A stretch of 56,613 nt of DNA from Spirochaetales bacterium Spiro_10. GTDB taxonomy: Bacteria; Spirochaetota; Spirochaetia; Treponematales; Treponemataceae. The notes under the pieces were generated by a model that saw only the letters and a list, made by a program, of their open reading frames with translations, did no database searches and was not told where the DNA came from. Shown piece after piece: positions 1-7,012 of the stretch. A program made the translations under genes and the position numbers. The DNA is taken from positions 1 through 56,613 of the forward strand of contig LVBL01000009.1 of the NCBI GenBank assembly GCA_001604405.1, written 5' to 3'. Numbering within the stretch: the stretch's first letter is position 1; the number at the start of each line of letters is the position of its first letter.

Positions 1-446
1 CCGATCTTGTCCGCCTTGGTGCCCACCAGTATCACCTCCCGGCCCATCCCCTCGAAATACGCGACCGAATCGCGCTCGACCTCGCCGGGTACCCGCCGCA
101 TATCCATCAGGAAAAAAACGACGCGGAGATTCTCCCTGAGTGACGCGTATTCCGCGAGCATCCGGTCAAAGGCCTCGTTCTCGCGGATCGACCGCTGGGC
201 GTAGCCGTAACCCGGAAGATCGACGAACGAAAAGGCCCCGTTCACGAGAAAGAAGTTGACAAGCCGGGTCATCCCGGGACGGGAACCGGTCTTGACGAGC
301 GATTTCCGGTTGACGAGCATGTTGATGAGCGACGACTTTCCGGCGTTCGACCGCCCGAAAAAGGCGAACTCGGGAACGCGCGTCACGGGATACTCGCTCG
401 GCCGCGTCGCGCTTTTTACGAATTCCGCGCTCGTTATCTTGATCAT
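1..446 (-). CDS. engB: Ribosome biogenesis GTPase EngB (YihA/YsxC), C-terminal part outside the window
   Basis: EngB is a small TRAFAC GTPase needed for assembly of the large ribosomal subunit. Reading the minus strand from the ATG at 446, the protein shows the P-loop GRSNAGKSSLIN, a G2-type segment SRPGMTR, the G3 motif VDLPGYGYA typical of this family, and the G4 motif TKAD just before the left edge. About 148 residues of a protein usually near 200 residues are visible, so only the C-terminal end is missing. A -10-like TATACT lies 21 bases upstream of the start. The gene shares its strand with the response regulator behind it but is separated from it by 335 bases, so it is probably transcribed on its own. 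Confidence 0.93.
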   Translation of the reverse strand, partial: MIKITSAEFVKSATRPSEYPVTRVPEFAFFGRSNAGKSSLINMLVNRKSLVKTGSRPGMTRLVNFFLVNGAFSFVDLPGYGYAQRSIRENEAFDRMLAEYASLRENLRVVFFLMDMRRVPGEVERDSVAYFEGMGREVILVGTKADKI

Positions 447-466
447 CTCGCACCGCCTCGCGCGAC

Positions 467-472
467 AGTATA
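467..472 (-). promoter_or_regulatory. -10 box upstream of engB
   Basis: TATACT on the minus strand, about 20 bases from the engB ATG. I see no convincing -35 at 16-18 bases, so this is a weak call based on one hexamer and its position. Confidence 0.35.
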
Positions 473-660
473 CCATACGGGGCCGCCGAGTGGAAGGCGC
501 GGAATGCGTAAGAAAACGCACCTTTGCCGGAAAAAAACCCACGCGAACCGGGCGCGCCGAAGGAATCGTACGAAAGTCCCGAAGATTCCTCATGTACTTC
601 CCGCGGGCCGGGGGTTACCATGCAATCATGGCGTCAAGCGCCGCCGTTTTCTTCATCGCG

Positions 661-702
661 CCGCAAGACGGGCGACGCACGTCGTGCGCTCCCGTCTTGC
701 GG
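661..702. repeat. 42-bp inverted repeat with perfect 12-bp arms
   Basis: The arms CCGCAAGACGGG (661-672) and CCCGTCTTGCGG (691-702) are perfectly complementary. The 18-base middle can fold further (CGCAC/GTGCG). The repeat starts about 80 bases past the response regulator stop. Neither strand carries a T-run after it, so it is not a standard intrinsic terminator. It could be a 3'-end stabilising hairpin, a REP-like element or a protein site. Confidence 0.75.
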
Positions 703-781
703 CACACTCTTCCTGCCGGTCGCGCGGGGGCACGCGCGGCCGGCCCTCTTTTACGGGTGATTTCCGCGCGCCGCGCCTCCG

Positions 782-2359
782 CTACTTGCCCGACCGGAAT
801 TCGCGCGGCGTCAACCCCGTGTTCTTCTTGAAGATGAAACTGAAATAGTGCGGATCGCCGAATCCCGACTCGTAGGCGATGTCGCTGTTTTTCATTCCCG
901 TGGTCGAAAGCAGGTGTTTCGCGTGGTCGATCCTCGTCCGGGTCAGGTACTCGATGAAGCTTTCCCCGGCCTCCTGCGAGAACACGGCGCTGAAATGGTT
1001 CGGGCTCACGTTGACGTGCGACGCGACCGAGTGAAGCGAGATGTCCTGGTCGGCGAAATGGATCTCGATATACTGCTTCGCCTTCTCGATCATCACCCGG
1101 TACCTGCTCGGCATGCGCGATTCCCTGAAGGAGACGACGGCGGAAAGAAGGGACCTGACTTCCGTGCCGAAGCTCTCGCGGGAGGTCACGATCTCGGTGA
1201 TGCGCTCGTGCTGGAGGAATTCGGGCATCACGTCATGGATGTCGCCCCCGAGCTCCTCGACGAGCTTTGACGCGGCGACTATGATGTCCCCTATCAGGTA
1301 GTACCAGATGAAGTTGCCCTGACCCGGCTTGTCTCCGAGCAGTCCGAGATACTCCTCGATTATCCCGTCTATGTCACCGGACGAGGCATAGCGCAGCCGG
1401 TCGATGATCGGGTCCCCCTCGAGCTTGGTGATGTCGATCTCGCCGCCGGGCCTGAGGTCCCCTATGCCGAGGATGTTCCTCCTGCCGGATTGCGAAAGAT
1501 GCCTGAGCGCGAGATCGGCGTCGGCGAACGACCGCGGGATCTCACCGATGCGGTCAACCGGGGAGCCGATGCCGACGGATACCGCGCAGCCGGTACTCCG
1601 CTCGATCTCGAACTTGATCCCCTGCGCGATCGTGTACACGCATTCCTCGAGCGACTCGAGCCCGTTGCTCTTTACGAGGATGGCGACCGTCTCCATGTCG
1701 CGCGCGAACGTTATGACGTCGCTCCGGCCCGCGACCTGGTCGGCGATCACCGTACGCGCGGTCGCGACGCCCGAGAATTTCCCCGGCTCTGACGAGATCT
1801 CGGCGAGGGCGACGATGTAGCCGTGCGCTATTAGGTCGATGCCGACGTCGCGACCCCGCTCGATCGCCTCGTCCGTCGCGACGAGTCCCGCGACGAGATC
1901 GCAGAGCCACCGCTCGCGGAGGATCTCCTCGGACGTCCTGACCTGGCGGCTGAGCGCCTCGATTTTTCTCTTGCTCAGCCGCTCCTCGGCTATCTGCCGC
2001 GAGACCTTGTCGAGCGTCGCGAGCATGTCGGCCGACGAAACCGGCTTGAGCAGGTACTCCTCGACGCCGATGGAAATCGCCTCCCTCGCGTACTTGAACT
2101 CGTCATGGCCCGACAGGATGACTATCTTGACCCAGGGCTGGGTCTTCCTGATGATCTTCGCGAGGGAAAGCCCGTCCATGAAGGGCATGCGAATGTCGGT
2201 TATGAGTATGTCGGGCTTCAGGTCCTTCATGATCGAGAGCGCCATCTCGCCGTCAGGCGCCTCGCCCACGAGAGAATACTCCGTGTCCTCCCAGGGGATG
2301 CTGTTGCGTATGCCCTCCCGAACGACGATCTCGTCGTCTACCAGAAAGACGCTGATCAT
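782..2359 (-). CDS. Response regulator with AraC-type DNA-binding domain (YesN family)
   Basis: This 525-residue protein is the output part of a two-component system. An N-terminal receiver domain (about residues 1-125) has the acidic pair D8-D9, the phosphoacceptor D55 in LITDIRMPF and the conserved lysine in YLLKP. A long middle region of unknown fold follows. The C-terminal 100 residues form an AraC-type double helix-turn-helix (IEIHFADQDISLHSVASHVN... and SDIAYESGFGDPHYFSFIFKK). The start ATG overlaps the stop of the sensor kinase gene by four bases, so the two are translationally coupled. YesN-type regulators usually control sugar uptake or polysaccharide genes, but no such genes lie beside it, so its targets cannot be read from context. 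Confidence 0.9.
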   Translation of the reverse strand: MISVFLVDDEIVVREGIRNSIPWEDTEYSLVGEAPDGEMALSIMKDLKPDILITDIRMPFMDGLSLAKIIRKTQPWVKIVILSGHDEFKYAREAISIGVEEYLLKPVSSADMLATLDKVSRQIAEERLSKRKIEALSRQVRTSEEILRERWLCDLVAGLVATDEAIERGRDVGIDLIAHGYIVALAEISSEPGKFSGVATARTVIADQVAGRSDVITFARDMETVAILVKSNGLESLEECVYTIAQGIKFEIERSTGCAVSVGIGSPVDRIGEIPRSFADADLALRHLSQSGRRNILGIGDLRPGGEIDITKLEGDPIIDRLRYASSGDIDGIIEEYLGLLGDKPGQGNFIWYYLIGDIIVAASKLVEELGGDIHDVMPEFLQHERITEIVTSRESFGTEVRSLLSAVVSFRESRMPSRYRVMIEKAKQYIEIHFADQDISLHSVASHVNVSPNHFSAVFSQEAGESFIEYLTRTRIDHAKHLLSTTGMKNSDIAYESGFGDPHYFSFIFKKNTGLTPREFRSGK

Positions 2360-3837
2360 GCCCGCTCCGCCATCGGCACGGTGAACCGCACGTGCGTTCC
2401 CTCGCGGTACTCGCTCTCGATTTCGAGGCGTGCCGCGCCGTTGTAAAAAAGGTCGAGCCGCTTGCTGACGTTGTAGAGCCCGTACACGTCGCTTATGGAG
2501 TCCTCGTCCTCCCCCTCGGATATCTGCCTCCGTATGTCGGCGAGCCGCTCTCCGGTTATGCCGATCCCGTCGTCGTCCACCGAAAATACCATCGAGTCTC
2601 CCTCAGAACGGACGCGTACGGTCACCTTGCCCCTGCCGCGCTTGTTCTTTATTCCGTGATAGAGCGCGTTCTCGACGAGCGGTTGGAGCAGGAGCTTGAC
2701 GATCGGCCGTTCCTCGAGCGCCTTCTCTCCTTCTATCTCGTAGTCGAGTATGTCGCGATACCTGATTTTCTGTATCGTAAGATAGCTCCTCACGTGATCC
2801 AGCTCCTCCGCCACGGTGATCCAGTCCTTCCCCCGATTGAGCGATATCCTGAAAAAGCTCGAGAACGCGCGCGTGATCTCGATTACCTGGTCGTACCGGT
2901 GCGCCTCGGCGAGCCAGATGATCGTGTCGAACGTGTTGTAGAGAAAGTGCGGCGTTATCTGCGCCTGCAGGGCCTTCATCTCCGATTTCTGGAGGTTCTT
3001 CTGCTCGCGCACGTTCGCCTCGATCAGCTCCCGGATCTTTACCGCCATGACGTTGAGGTATTCGGTGAGGCGGTCAAGCTCGCGGACGCGCGGAACCTCG
3101 ACGCGCACCGAAAGGTCGCCGTCGGCGATGCGCTTCGACATGATCTCGAGCTCCTTGATCGGCCGGTTGATGCTGCGCGAAACGGAACGTTGCGCGAACA
3201 TCGCGAAGGCCGTGACGAAAAAAACGATGCCGATCTGCAGCATGGCGAGCATCCACGTCGAGCGCTTGATGCTCTCGTTCGTCCGAGCGGCGGCCTCAAT
3301 CTCGAGCACGATGAAATCCTGCAATATGTCCGACACGAGGGCCGAGACGCCCCGCACCTCCTCGAGTATCTTCTCGTTCTCGCTCACCGGGAATCCTCCG
3401 CGCGTCTGCACGCCCATGCGGTCTACGTAGCGCGACAGGGTATTGAGCGCGCGTCCGGCCACCTCGAGGATCTGCCGGTTTTCCGTTACGATGGTCGTCC
3501 GCTTTATCTCGGCAAGGCGCGAGGTTATGTCCCGGATGATGACGTACTGATTGCCCTCGTCGAACGAGATGTTTCCCGCCACGATGTCCCAAATCTCGTT
3601 CGACACCGCCGTCTTGACGATCTGGTTGAGCTCGTTCGTCTTGCTCACGTTCGTGATGATCTTGTCGTACCGCGCCGTTTGGTAGAGCGAAACGGCGACG
3701 CTCGTGACGGACGGAAGGAGCATTATCGCGATGATGATGACGTACGACACGCGGATCTTCCGGCGGATGCTGTAGCTCTTGAGGAAAGGAAGGAATTTCT
3801 CGACGCGGTCGATTATGCCCGGCACGTCAATACCCAC
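2356..3837 (-). CDS. Sensor histidine kinase, LytS/YesM type
   Basis: A 493-residue membrane kinase. A first hydrophobic segment lies near residues 30-52 and a second near 190-208, with about 140 extracytoplasmic residues between them. A HAMP linker (around RPIKELEIMSKRIADGD) follows, then the His_kinase box with the phosphorylated histidine in QITPHFLYNTF, and a HATPase domain with N-box LVENALYHGIKNK and G-box DDDGIGI. The start is GTG at 3837, inside the last codons of the binding-protein gene (11-base overlap). Overlap on both sides implies one mRNA for binding protein, kinase and regulator. The periplasmic domain probably contacts the binding protein made by the preceding gene; that is inference from arrangement. 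Confidence 0.9.
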   Translation of the reverse strand: MGIDVPGIIDRVEKFLPFLKSYSIRRKIRVSYVIIIAIMLLPSVTSVAVSLYQTARYDKIITNVSKTNELNQIVKTAVSNEIWDIVAGNISFDEGNQYVIIRDITSRLAEIKRTTIVTENRQILEVAGRALNTLSRYVDRMGVQTRGGFPVSENEKILEEVRGVSALVSDILQDFIVLEIEAAARTNESIKRSTWMLAMLQIGIVFFVTAFAMFAQRSVSRSINRPIKELEIMSKRIADGDLSVRVEVPRVRELDRLTEYLNVMAVKIRELIEANVREQKNLQKSEMKALQAQITPHFLYNTFDTIIWLAEAHRYDQVIEITRAFSSFFRISLNRGKDWITVAEELDHVRSYLTIQKIRYRDILDYEIEGEKALEERPIVKLLLQPLVENALYHGIKNKRGRGKVTVRVRSEGDSMVFSVDDDGIGITGERLADIRRQISEGEDEDSISDVYGLYNVSKRLDLFYNGAARLEIESEYREGTHVRFTVPMAERA

Positions 3838-4885
3838 GCGGTTCTATGACGAGCAGGTTGTCGTCCTCGGTAAAAACCTGCTCGTCGACGTGAAGCAGGC
3901 GCGGTATCGACTCGTTCCGCGCGAGTTTTTTCGCGAGCTCCATGATGACGGGGCCGGTCTTGGGGTTGCACTCTATGACGCAGTTGACCTCTCCCGCGCG
4001 CAGCGCGTCTATCGCCGCCTGCTCGGCGTCTATGCTGACGATCACTATGTCCTTGCCCGGGCGGATCCCCCGGAACTTGAGGGCGTCGATGACGCCGAGC
4101 GTCATGCTGTCGTTGTGGGAGAATATCGCGTCGAAGGAAAGCGGGTCGCGAAGAAGGGAGAGCATGAGCTCGTAGCCCTTGGAGCGCAAAAAGTCCCCCG
4201 ACTCGCTGTGCGAGATCACGTAGCGGGAGTCGCCGCCCAGTTCGGCCCGGAAGCCCTCGGCGCGGCCCATCGCGACGGACGAGCCCTCGGTCCCGGTGAG
4301 TTCGAGGATGCGAACCGGCCGGTCGGGGAACGCGCCCTTCCGCCTGGCCGCCTCGAATTTCCTGCGGATGAACCGCGCCGCGTTACGTCCCTCGAGATGG
4401 CTGTCGGTCCCGATGAACCCCGCGAAGAAGCTCGGGTCCGAGGTGTTGATCTTCCTGTCCGTTATCAATACGGGAATGCCCGCGTCCTTCGCCTCCTGCA
4501 GTACGTTGTCCCACCCGTCGGTCACGATCGGCACGAAGGCTATGACGTCGACCTGATAGGCGATGAACGAGCGAAGGGCCTTGATCTGGTTTTCCTGCTT
4601 TTGCTCGGCGTTTTCGAAGAGGAGCTGAATCCCGTACTCGGCGGCCGCCTCTTTCACGGATCGCGTATTGCACATCCTCCAGGCGCTTTCGGCCCCGATT
4701 TGCGAAAAACCGAGGAGTATCTTCTTCTCTTCAGCCGCCGGGGCCGGGATGTCCGGCTTCCGGGTACATCCCGCGAGCCCGGCCGCGAAAGCCGTCGCGA
4801 GAACGAGGCTGAACGCGAGCGCGAGACGCGCGGAAGGACGAAGAATCCGGGCGACCTGCCCTGGCCGTATGCCGGATGGATGCAT
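3827..4885 (-). CDS. Sugar-binding-type periplasmic lipoprotein, probable sensor subunit
   Basis: 352 residues with a signal peptide and lipobox LAGC, followed by a Peripla_BP_4 type fold. The segment KILLGFSQIGAESAWRM and the ITDRKI and GTDSHLEGRNAA motifs resemble the YtfQ/ribose-binding group of ABC sugar receptors. No permease or ATPase gene is adjacent; the next genes are a YesM kinase and a YesN regulator in overlapping frames. The protein therefore most likely presents a sugar to the kinase rather than feeding a transporter. The ATG at 4885 follows GGGGAGG at good spacing, and a promoter (TTGAGT-17-TATGAT) lies upstream. The ligand is unknown. Confidence 0.85.
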   Translation of the reverse strand: MHPSGIRPGQVARILRPSARLALAFSLVLATAFAAGLAGCTRKPDIPAPAAEEKKILLGFSQIGAESAWRMCNTRSVKEAAAEYGIQLLFENAEQKQENQIKALRSFIAYQVDVIAFVPIVTDGWDNVLQEAKDAGIPVLITDRKINTSDPSFFAGFIGTDSHLEGRNAARFIRRKFEAARRKGAFPDRPVRILELTGTEGSSVAMGRAEGFRAELGGDSRYVISHSESGDFLRSKGYELMLSLLRDPLSFDAIFSHNDSMTLGVIDALKFRGIRPGKDIVIVSIDAEQAAIDALRAGEVNCVIECNPKTGPVIMELAKKLARNESIPRLLHVDEQVFTEDDNLLVIEPRGY

Positions 4886-4920
4886 GGGCTGATACCTCCC
4901 CTATGCGTGTAGGTACACTC

Positions 4921-4949
4921 ATCATACATCCGTACCCGGATTAACTCAA
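4921..4949 (-). promoter_or_regulatory. Sigma-70 promoter for the binding protein/kinase/regulator operon
   Basis: On the minus strand TTGAGT (4944-4949) and TATGAT (4921-4926) are separated by exactly 17 bases, 35 bases upstream of the ATG. The -35 contains the TGA stop codon of the upstream ilvB gene, so the operon starts at the very end of ilvB. Confidence 0.65.
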
Positions 4950-6763
4950 GCGTTTTCGAAAACAGGGGCGCCGGTAATCGCCTCGACGTTCGCCCGCCCC
5001 GCCGGAACGAAGGGATACACCATCTCGTCCTGCCTGATCGGGCACCGCACGAAGCGCGGGCCGGAGCCGCCGAAGGCCACCGACTCCCAGCCGGGCTCCT
5101 CGGCCGACACCGACACGATGCCGAAACCCTCCGCGATCCTGAGCAAGTCGGGAGCGCGCTCGAAGATGGACGCCGAAAAGTTCTTCTTGAAGATGAAATC
5201 CTGCTGCTGGCGAACCATGCCCAGGGCCCCGTTGTCGAAAACGATCACGGTAACGTCAAGTCCGAGTTCGGCGAGGGTCGCCAGCTCCTGCACGTTCATC
5301 ATGATGGAACCGTCGCCCGAGATGCACACGACGCGCGTGCCGGGATTCGCGAGCGCCGCGCCGATGGCTACCGGCAGGCCAAAGCCCATCGTTCCGAGAG
5401 ACCCCGAGGTGAGAAACCGGCGGGGACCGTTGACGGGATAATACTGCGCGGCCCACATCTGGTGCTGTCCGACGTCGGTCGTCACGATTATGCCGTTCCC
5501 GTCCGCTCCCGCCCTGTCGGCATAGGAGGGAATCGAGGAGATGACCGCGCCGGGATGGGGGAAGCCGCCGGAGCCGATGCCGGGAAGTCTCTCCCGCTCG
5601 GCCTCCGCCTCCGCCTTCATCGCGGCGATCGTCCCGAGCCACTCGGCGCGATCCCGCTCGCGCGCGCGGGCCGCCGCGGGATTCGGCGCAAGAGCCGCCT
5701 TCCCGCCGCCTTCCGCCGGCGCCGCCGCGGCCCGTCCGTCGACGATCTCGTCGATGCGCGCCGCGAGCGCGGGCAGGGCCGATTCCGCGTCGCCGACGAG
5801 CGAGATGACCGCCGGCAGTATCTTGTTTACCTCGGCGGCGTCGATGTCGATGTGGACGATCCTCGCGCCGGGACAGAACTGCTTGATAAGGCCGGTCGCC
5901 CGATCGTCGAAGCGGACGCCGACGGCGAGAACGAGGTCTGAATCGTGCATCGCGCGGTTCGCCGCGACGCTTCCGTGCATCCCGACCATTCCCGCGACCT
6001 CGGGATCGCGCGAGGCGACCGCACCGATGCCCATGAGGCTCGTCACGACCGGCAGCCTGAACGACTCGCGAAGCCGTTCGATGCCGGCGGCACCGTCGCG
6101 GCTGTTGCACCCGCCTCCGGCGTACAGCACCGGCCGCGAGGAATCGAGCATGGCGCGGGCGGCACTGTCTATCGCCCGGGCGAAGTCCTCCGCCTCGGAG
6201 CGGAACCTGACCGCACCGCGCGCCGGAACGCCGGGTTCGGGCCAGGCCTCGAAGCGGGCCGTCTGAAGCTGAATGTCGCGCGGTATGTCGACGAGAACTG
6301 GGCCGGGCCTGCCCTCGGCCGCGAGGGCGAACGCGTTGGGAATGGCTTCCAGGAGCTCTGCGGCCGACGTCACCATCACGCTGTGCTTGGTTATCGGAAA
6401 CGACAGTCCGAACGTATCGGCCTCCTGGAAGGCGTCGGTTCCGATCAGGTAGGTATTGACCTGTCCGGTAATGGCAACGAGGGGAATCGAGTCCGAGCGG
6501 GCGTCGGCGATCGCCGTTAGCAGGTTCATCGCGCCGGGACCGCTCGTCGCCAGACACACGGCCGTCTTGCCCGTCGACCGGGACATGCCCTGGGCTATGA
6601 AGCCGCCTCCCTGCTCGTGTCTGACCAGAACGTGTCGTATGGAACTTCGCGCGAGTTCGTCATACAGCGGCAGTATCGAACCGCCCGGTATCCCGGAAAC
6701 CGTCTCGATGCCCTGACGCTCGAGTAATTTCACCACGATTTGTGCCCCTGTCGCTTCGATCAT
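4946..6763 (-). CDS. ilvB: Acetolactate synthase, catalytic subunit
   Basis: 605 residues. The enzyme joins two pyruvates (or pyruvate and 2-oxobutyrate) in the first shared step of valine, leucine and isoleucine synthesis, using thiamine diphosphate, Mg2+ and FAD. The N-terminal TPP domain (GAQIVVKLLERQGIETVSGIPGG, catalytic Glu in VRHEQGGGFIAQG), the central FAD domain and the C-terminal TPP-binding motif GDGSIMMN are all present. The ATG at 6763 follows AAGGAG at ideal spacing. An alanine-rich insert (around RAAAAPAEGGGKAALAPNPAA) lies in the linker before the last domain. No regulatory subunit gene (ilvN) is adjacent. Expression is probably controlled by the leader-peptide attenuator and by a downstream promoter with a palindrome, both just upstream. 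Confidence 0.93.
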   Translation of the reverse strand: MIEATGAQIVVKLLERQGIETVSGIPGGSILPLYDELARSSIRHVLVRHEQGGGFIAQGMSRSTGKTAVCLATSGPGAMNLLTAIADARSDSIPLVAITGQVNTYLIGTDAFQEADTFGLSFPITKHSVMVTSAAELLEAIPNAFALAAEGRPGPVLVDIPRDIQLQTARFEAWPEPGVPARGAVRFRSEAEDFARAIDSAARAMLDSSRPVLYAGGGCNSRDGAAGIERLRESFRLPVVTSLMGIGAVASRDPEVAGMVGMHGSVAANRAMHDSDLVLAVGVRFDDRATGLIKQFCPGARIVHIDIDAAEVNKILPAVISLVGDAESALPALAARIDEIVDGRAAAAPAEGGGKAALAPNPAAARARERDRAEWLGTIAAMKAEAEAERERLPGIGSGGFPHPGAVISSIPSYADRAGADGNGIIVTTDVGQHQMWAAQYYPVNGPRRFLTSGSLGTMGFGLPVAIGAALANPGTRVVCISGDGSIMMNVQELATLAELGLDVTVIVFDNGALGMVRQQQDFIFKKNFSASIFERAPDLLRIAEGFGIVSVSAEEPGWESVAFGGSGPRFVRCPIRQDEMVYPFVPAGRANVEAITGAPVFENA

Positions 6764-6791
6764 CGTTGACTCCTTAATTTGCTTTGTATAC

Positions 6792-6821
6792 GGCAGTATA
6801 CCTACCGGTAGGTATACTGCC
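6792..6821. promoter_or_regulatory. Perfect 30-bp palindrome upstream of ilvB, candidate operator
   Basis: GGCAGTATACCTACC at 6792-6806 is followed directly by its exact reverse complement. It lies between the attenuator terminator and the ilvB ribosome site. On the minus strand the first half overlaps a -10-like TATACC (6811-6816), the usual placement of a repressor site. In RNA it would also form a long hairpin in the ilvB leader. Confidence 0.7.
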
Positions 6822-6839
6822 ACCATCCCGGTCAATCAA
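6811..6839 (-). promoter_or_regulatory. Second, internal ilvB promoter candidate
   Basis: TTGATT (6834-6839) and TATACC (6811-6816) on the minus strand are 17 bases apart. The -10 lies inside the 30-bp palindrome. This promoter would bypass the attenuator upstream of it. Confidence 0.45.
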
Positions 6840-6870
6840 AAAAAAACCCTCCGGTTGCGCCGGAGGGTTT
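6838..6870 (-). terminator. Intrinsic terminator of the ilvB attenuator
   Basis: On the minus strand the stem CCCTCCGG / CCGGAGGG with loop CGCAA is extended by AAA/TTT pairs and followed by nine T residues. It lies 18 bases after the leader-peptide stop and upstream of ilvB, the classic place for an amino-acid attenuator. The 5' arm could instead pair with the partly similar CCGGA stretch inside the leader-peptide coding region. Confidence 0.85.
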
Positions 6871-6887
6871 CGCTAAGCTACGAACGC

Positions 6888-6983
6888 TCATGCCCCGGGC
6901 AGACGGCTCTCCATTCCGGTAAGTACTACCAGCGCTACGAGAACTACTACTACCACAAGACCAAAAGCTGTATTCATATTCAT
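6888..6983 (-). CDS. ilvB leader peptide (Val/Leu-rich attenuation peptide)
   Basis: A 31-codon frame begins MNMNTAFG and continues LVVVVVLVALVVL (residues 9-21: eight valines and four leucines in 13 residues), then ends in a TGA shortly before the terminator. Such a run of regulatory codons followed by a terminator and ilvB is diagnostic of ribosome-mediated attenuation. Low charged Val-tRNA or Leu-tRNA should stall the ribosome and prevent terminator formation. There is no ribosome-binding site, and the upstream -10 abuts the ATG, so translation probably starts on a leaderless mRNA at the first ATG or at the third codon (ATG at 6977). No isoleucine codon is present, suggesting valine and leucine as the signals. 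Confidence 0.88.
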   Translation of the reverse strand: MNMNTAFGLVVVVVLVALVVLTGMESRLPGA

Positions 6984-7012
6984 ATATTATGCATAATTAT
7001 GCATCCTGTCAA
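6984..7012 (-). promoter_or_regulatory. Promoter of the ilv leader transcript
   Basis: A perfect -35 TTGACA (7007-7012) and a -10 TAATAT (6984-6989) are 17 bases apart on the minus strand. CATAAT one step upstream (6986-6991) is an alternative at 15 bases. The start point would fall at 6976-6979, within the first codons of the leader peptide. The -35 includes the TGA stop (7009-7011) of the symporter gene. The spacer contains the palindrome ATGCATAATTATGCAT (6989-7004). Confidence 0.8.

Larger units (their letters stand above)
447..781. other. 335-bp intergenic region between engB and the response regulator gene
   Basis: No believable gene lies here. It holds the engB -10 candidate (467-472) and a large inverted repeat at 661-702. 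The remainder is GC-rich sequence without a T-tract terminator. Reading frames crossing it have no family resemblance and look like the chance open frames common in GC-rich DNA. Confidence 0.6.

Noticed and set aside
2392..3849. Long plus-strand frame opposite the sensor kinase
   Set aside because: Antisense shadow of a confidently identified gene; no family features.
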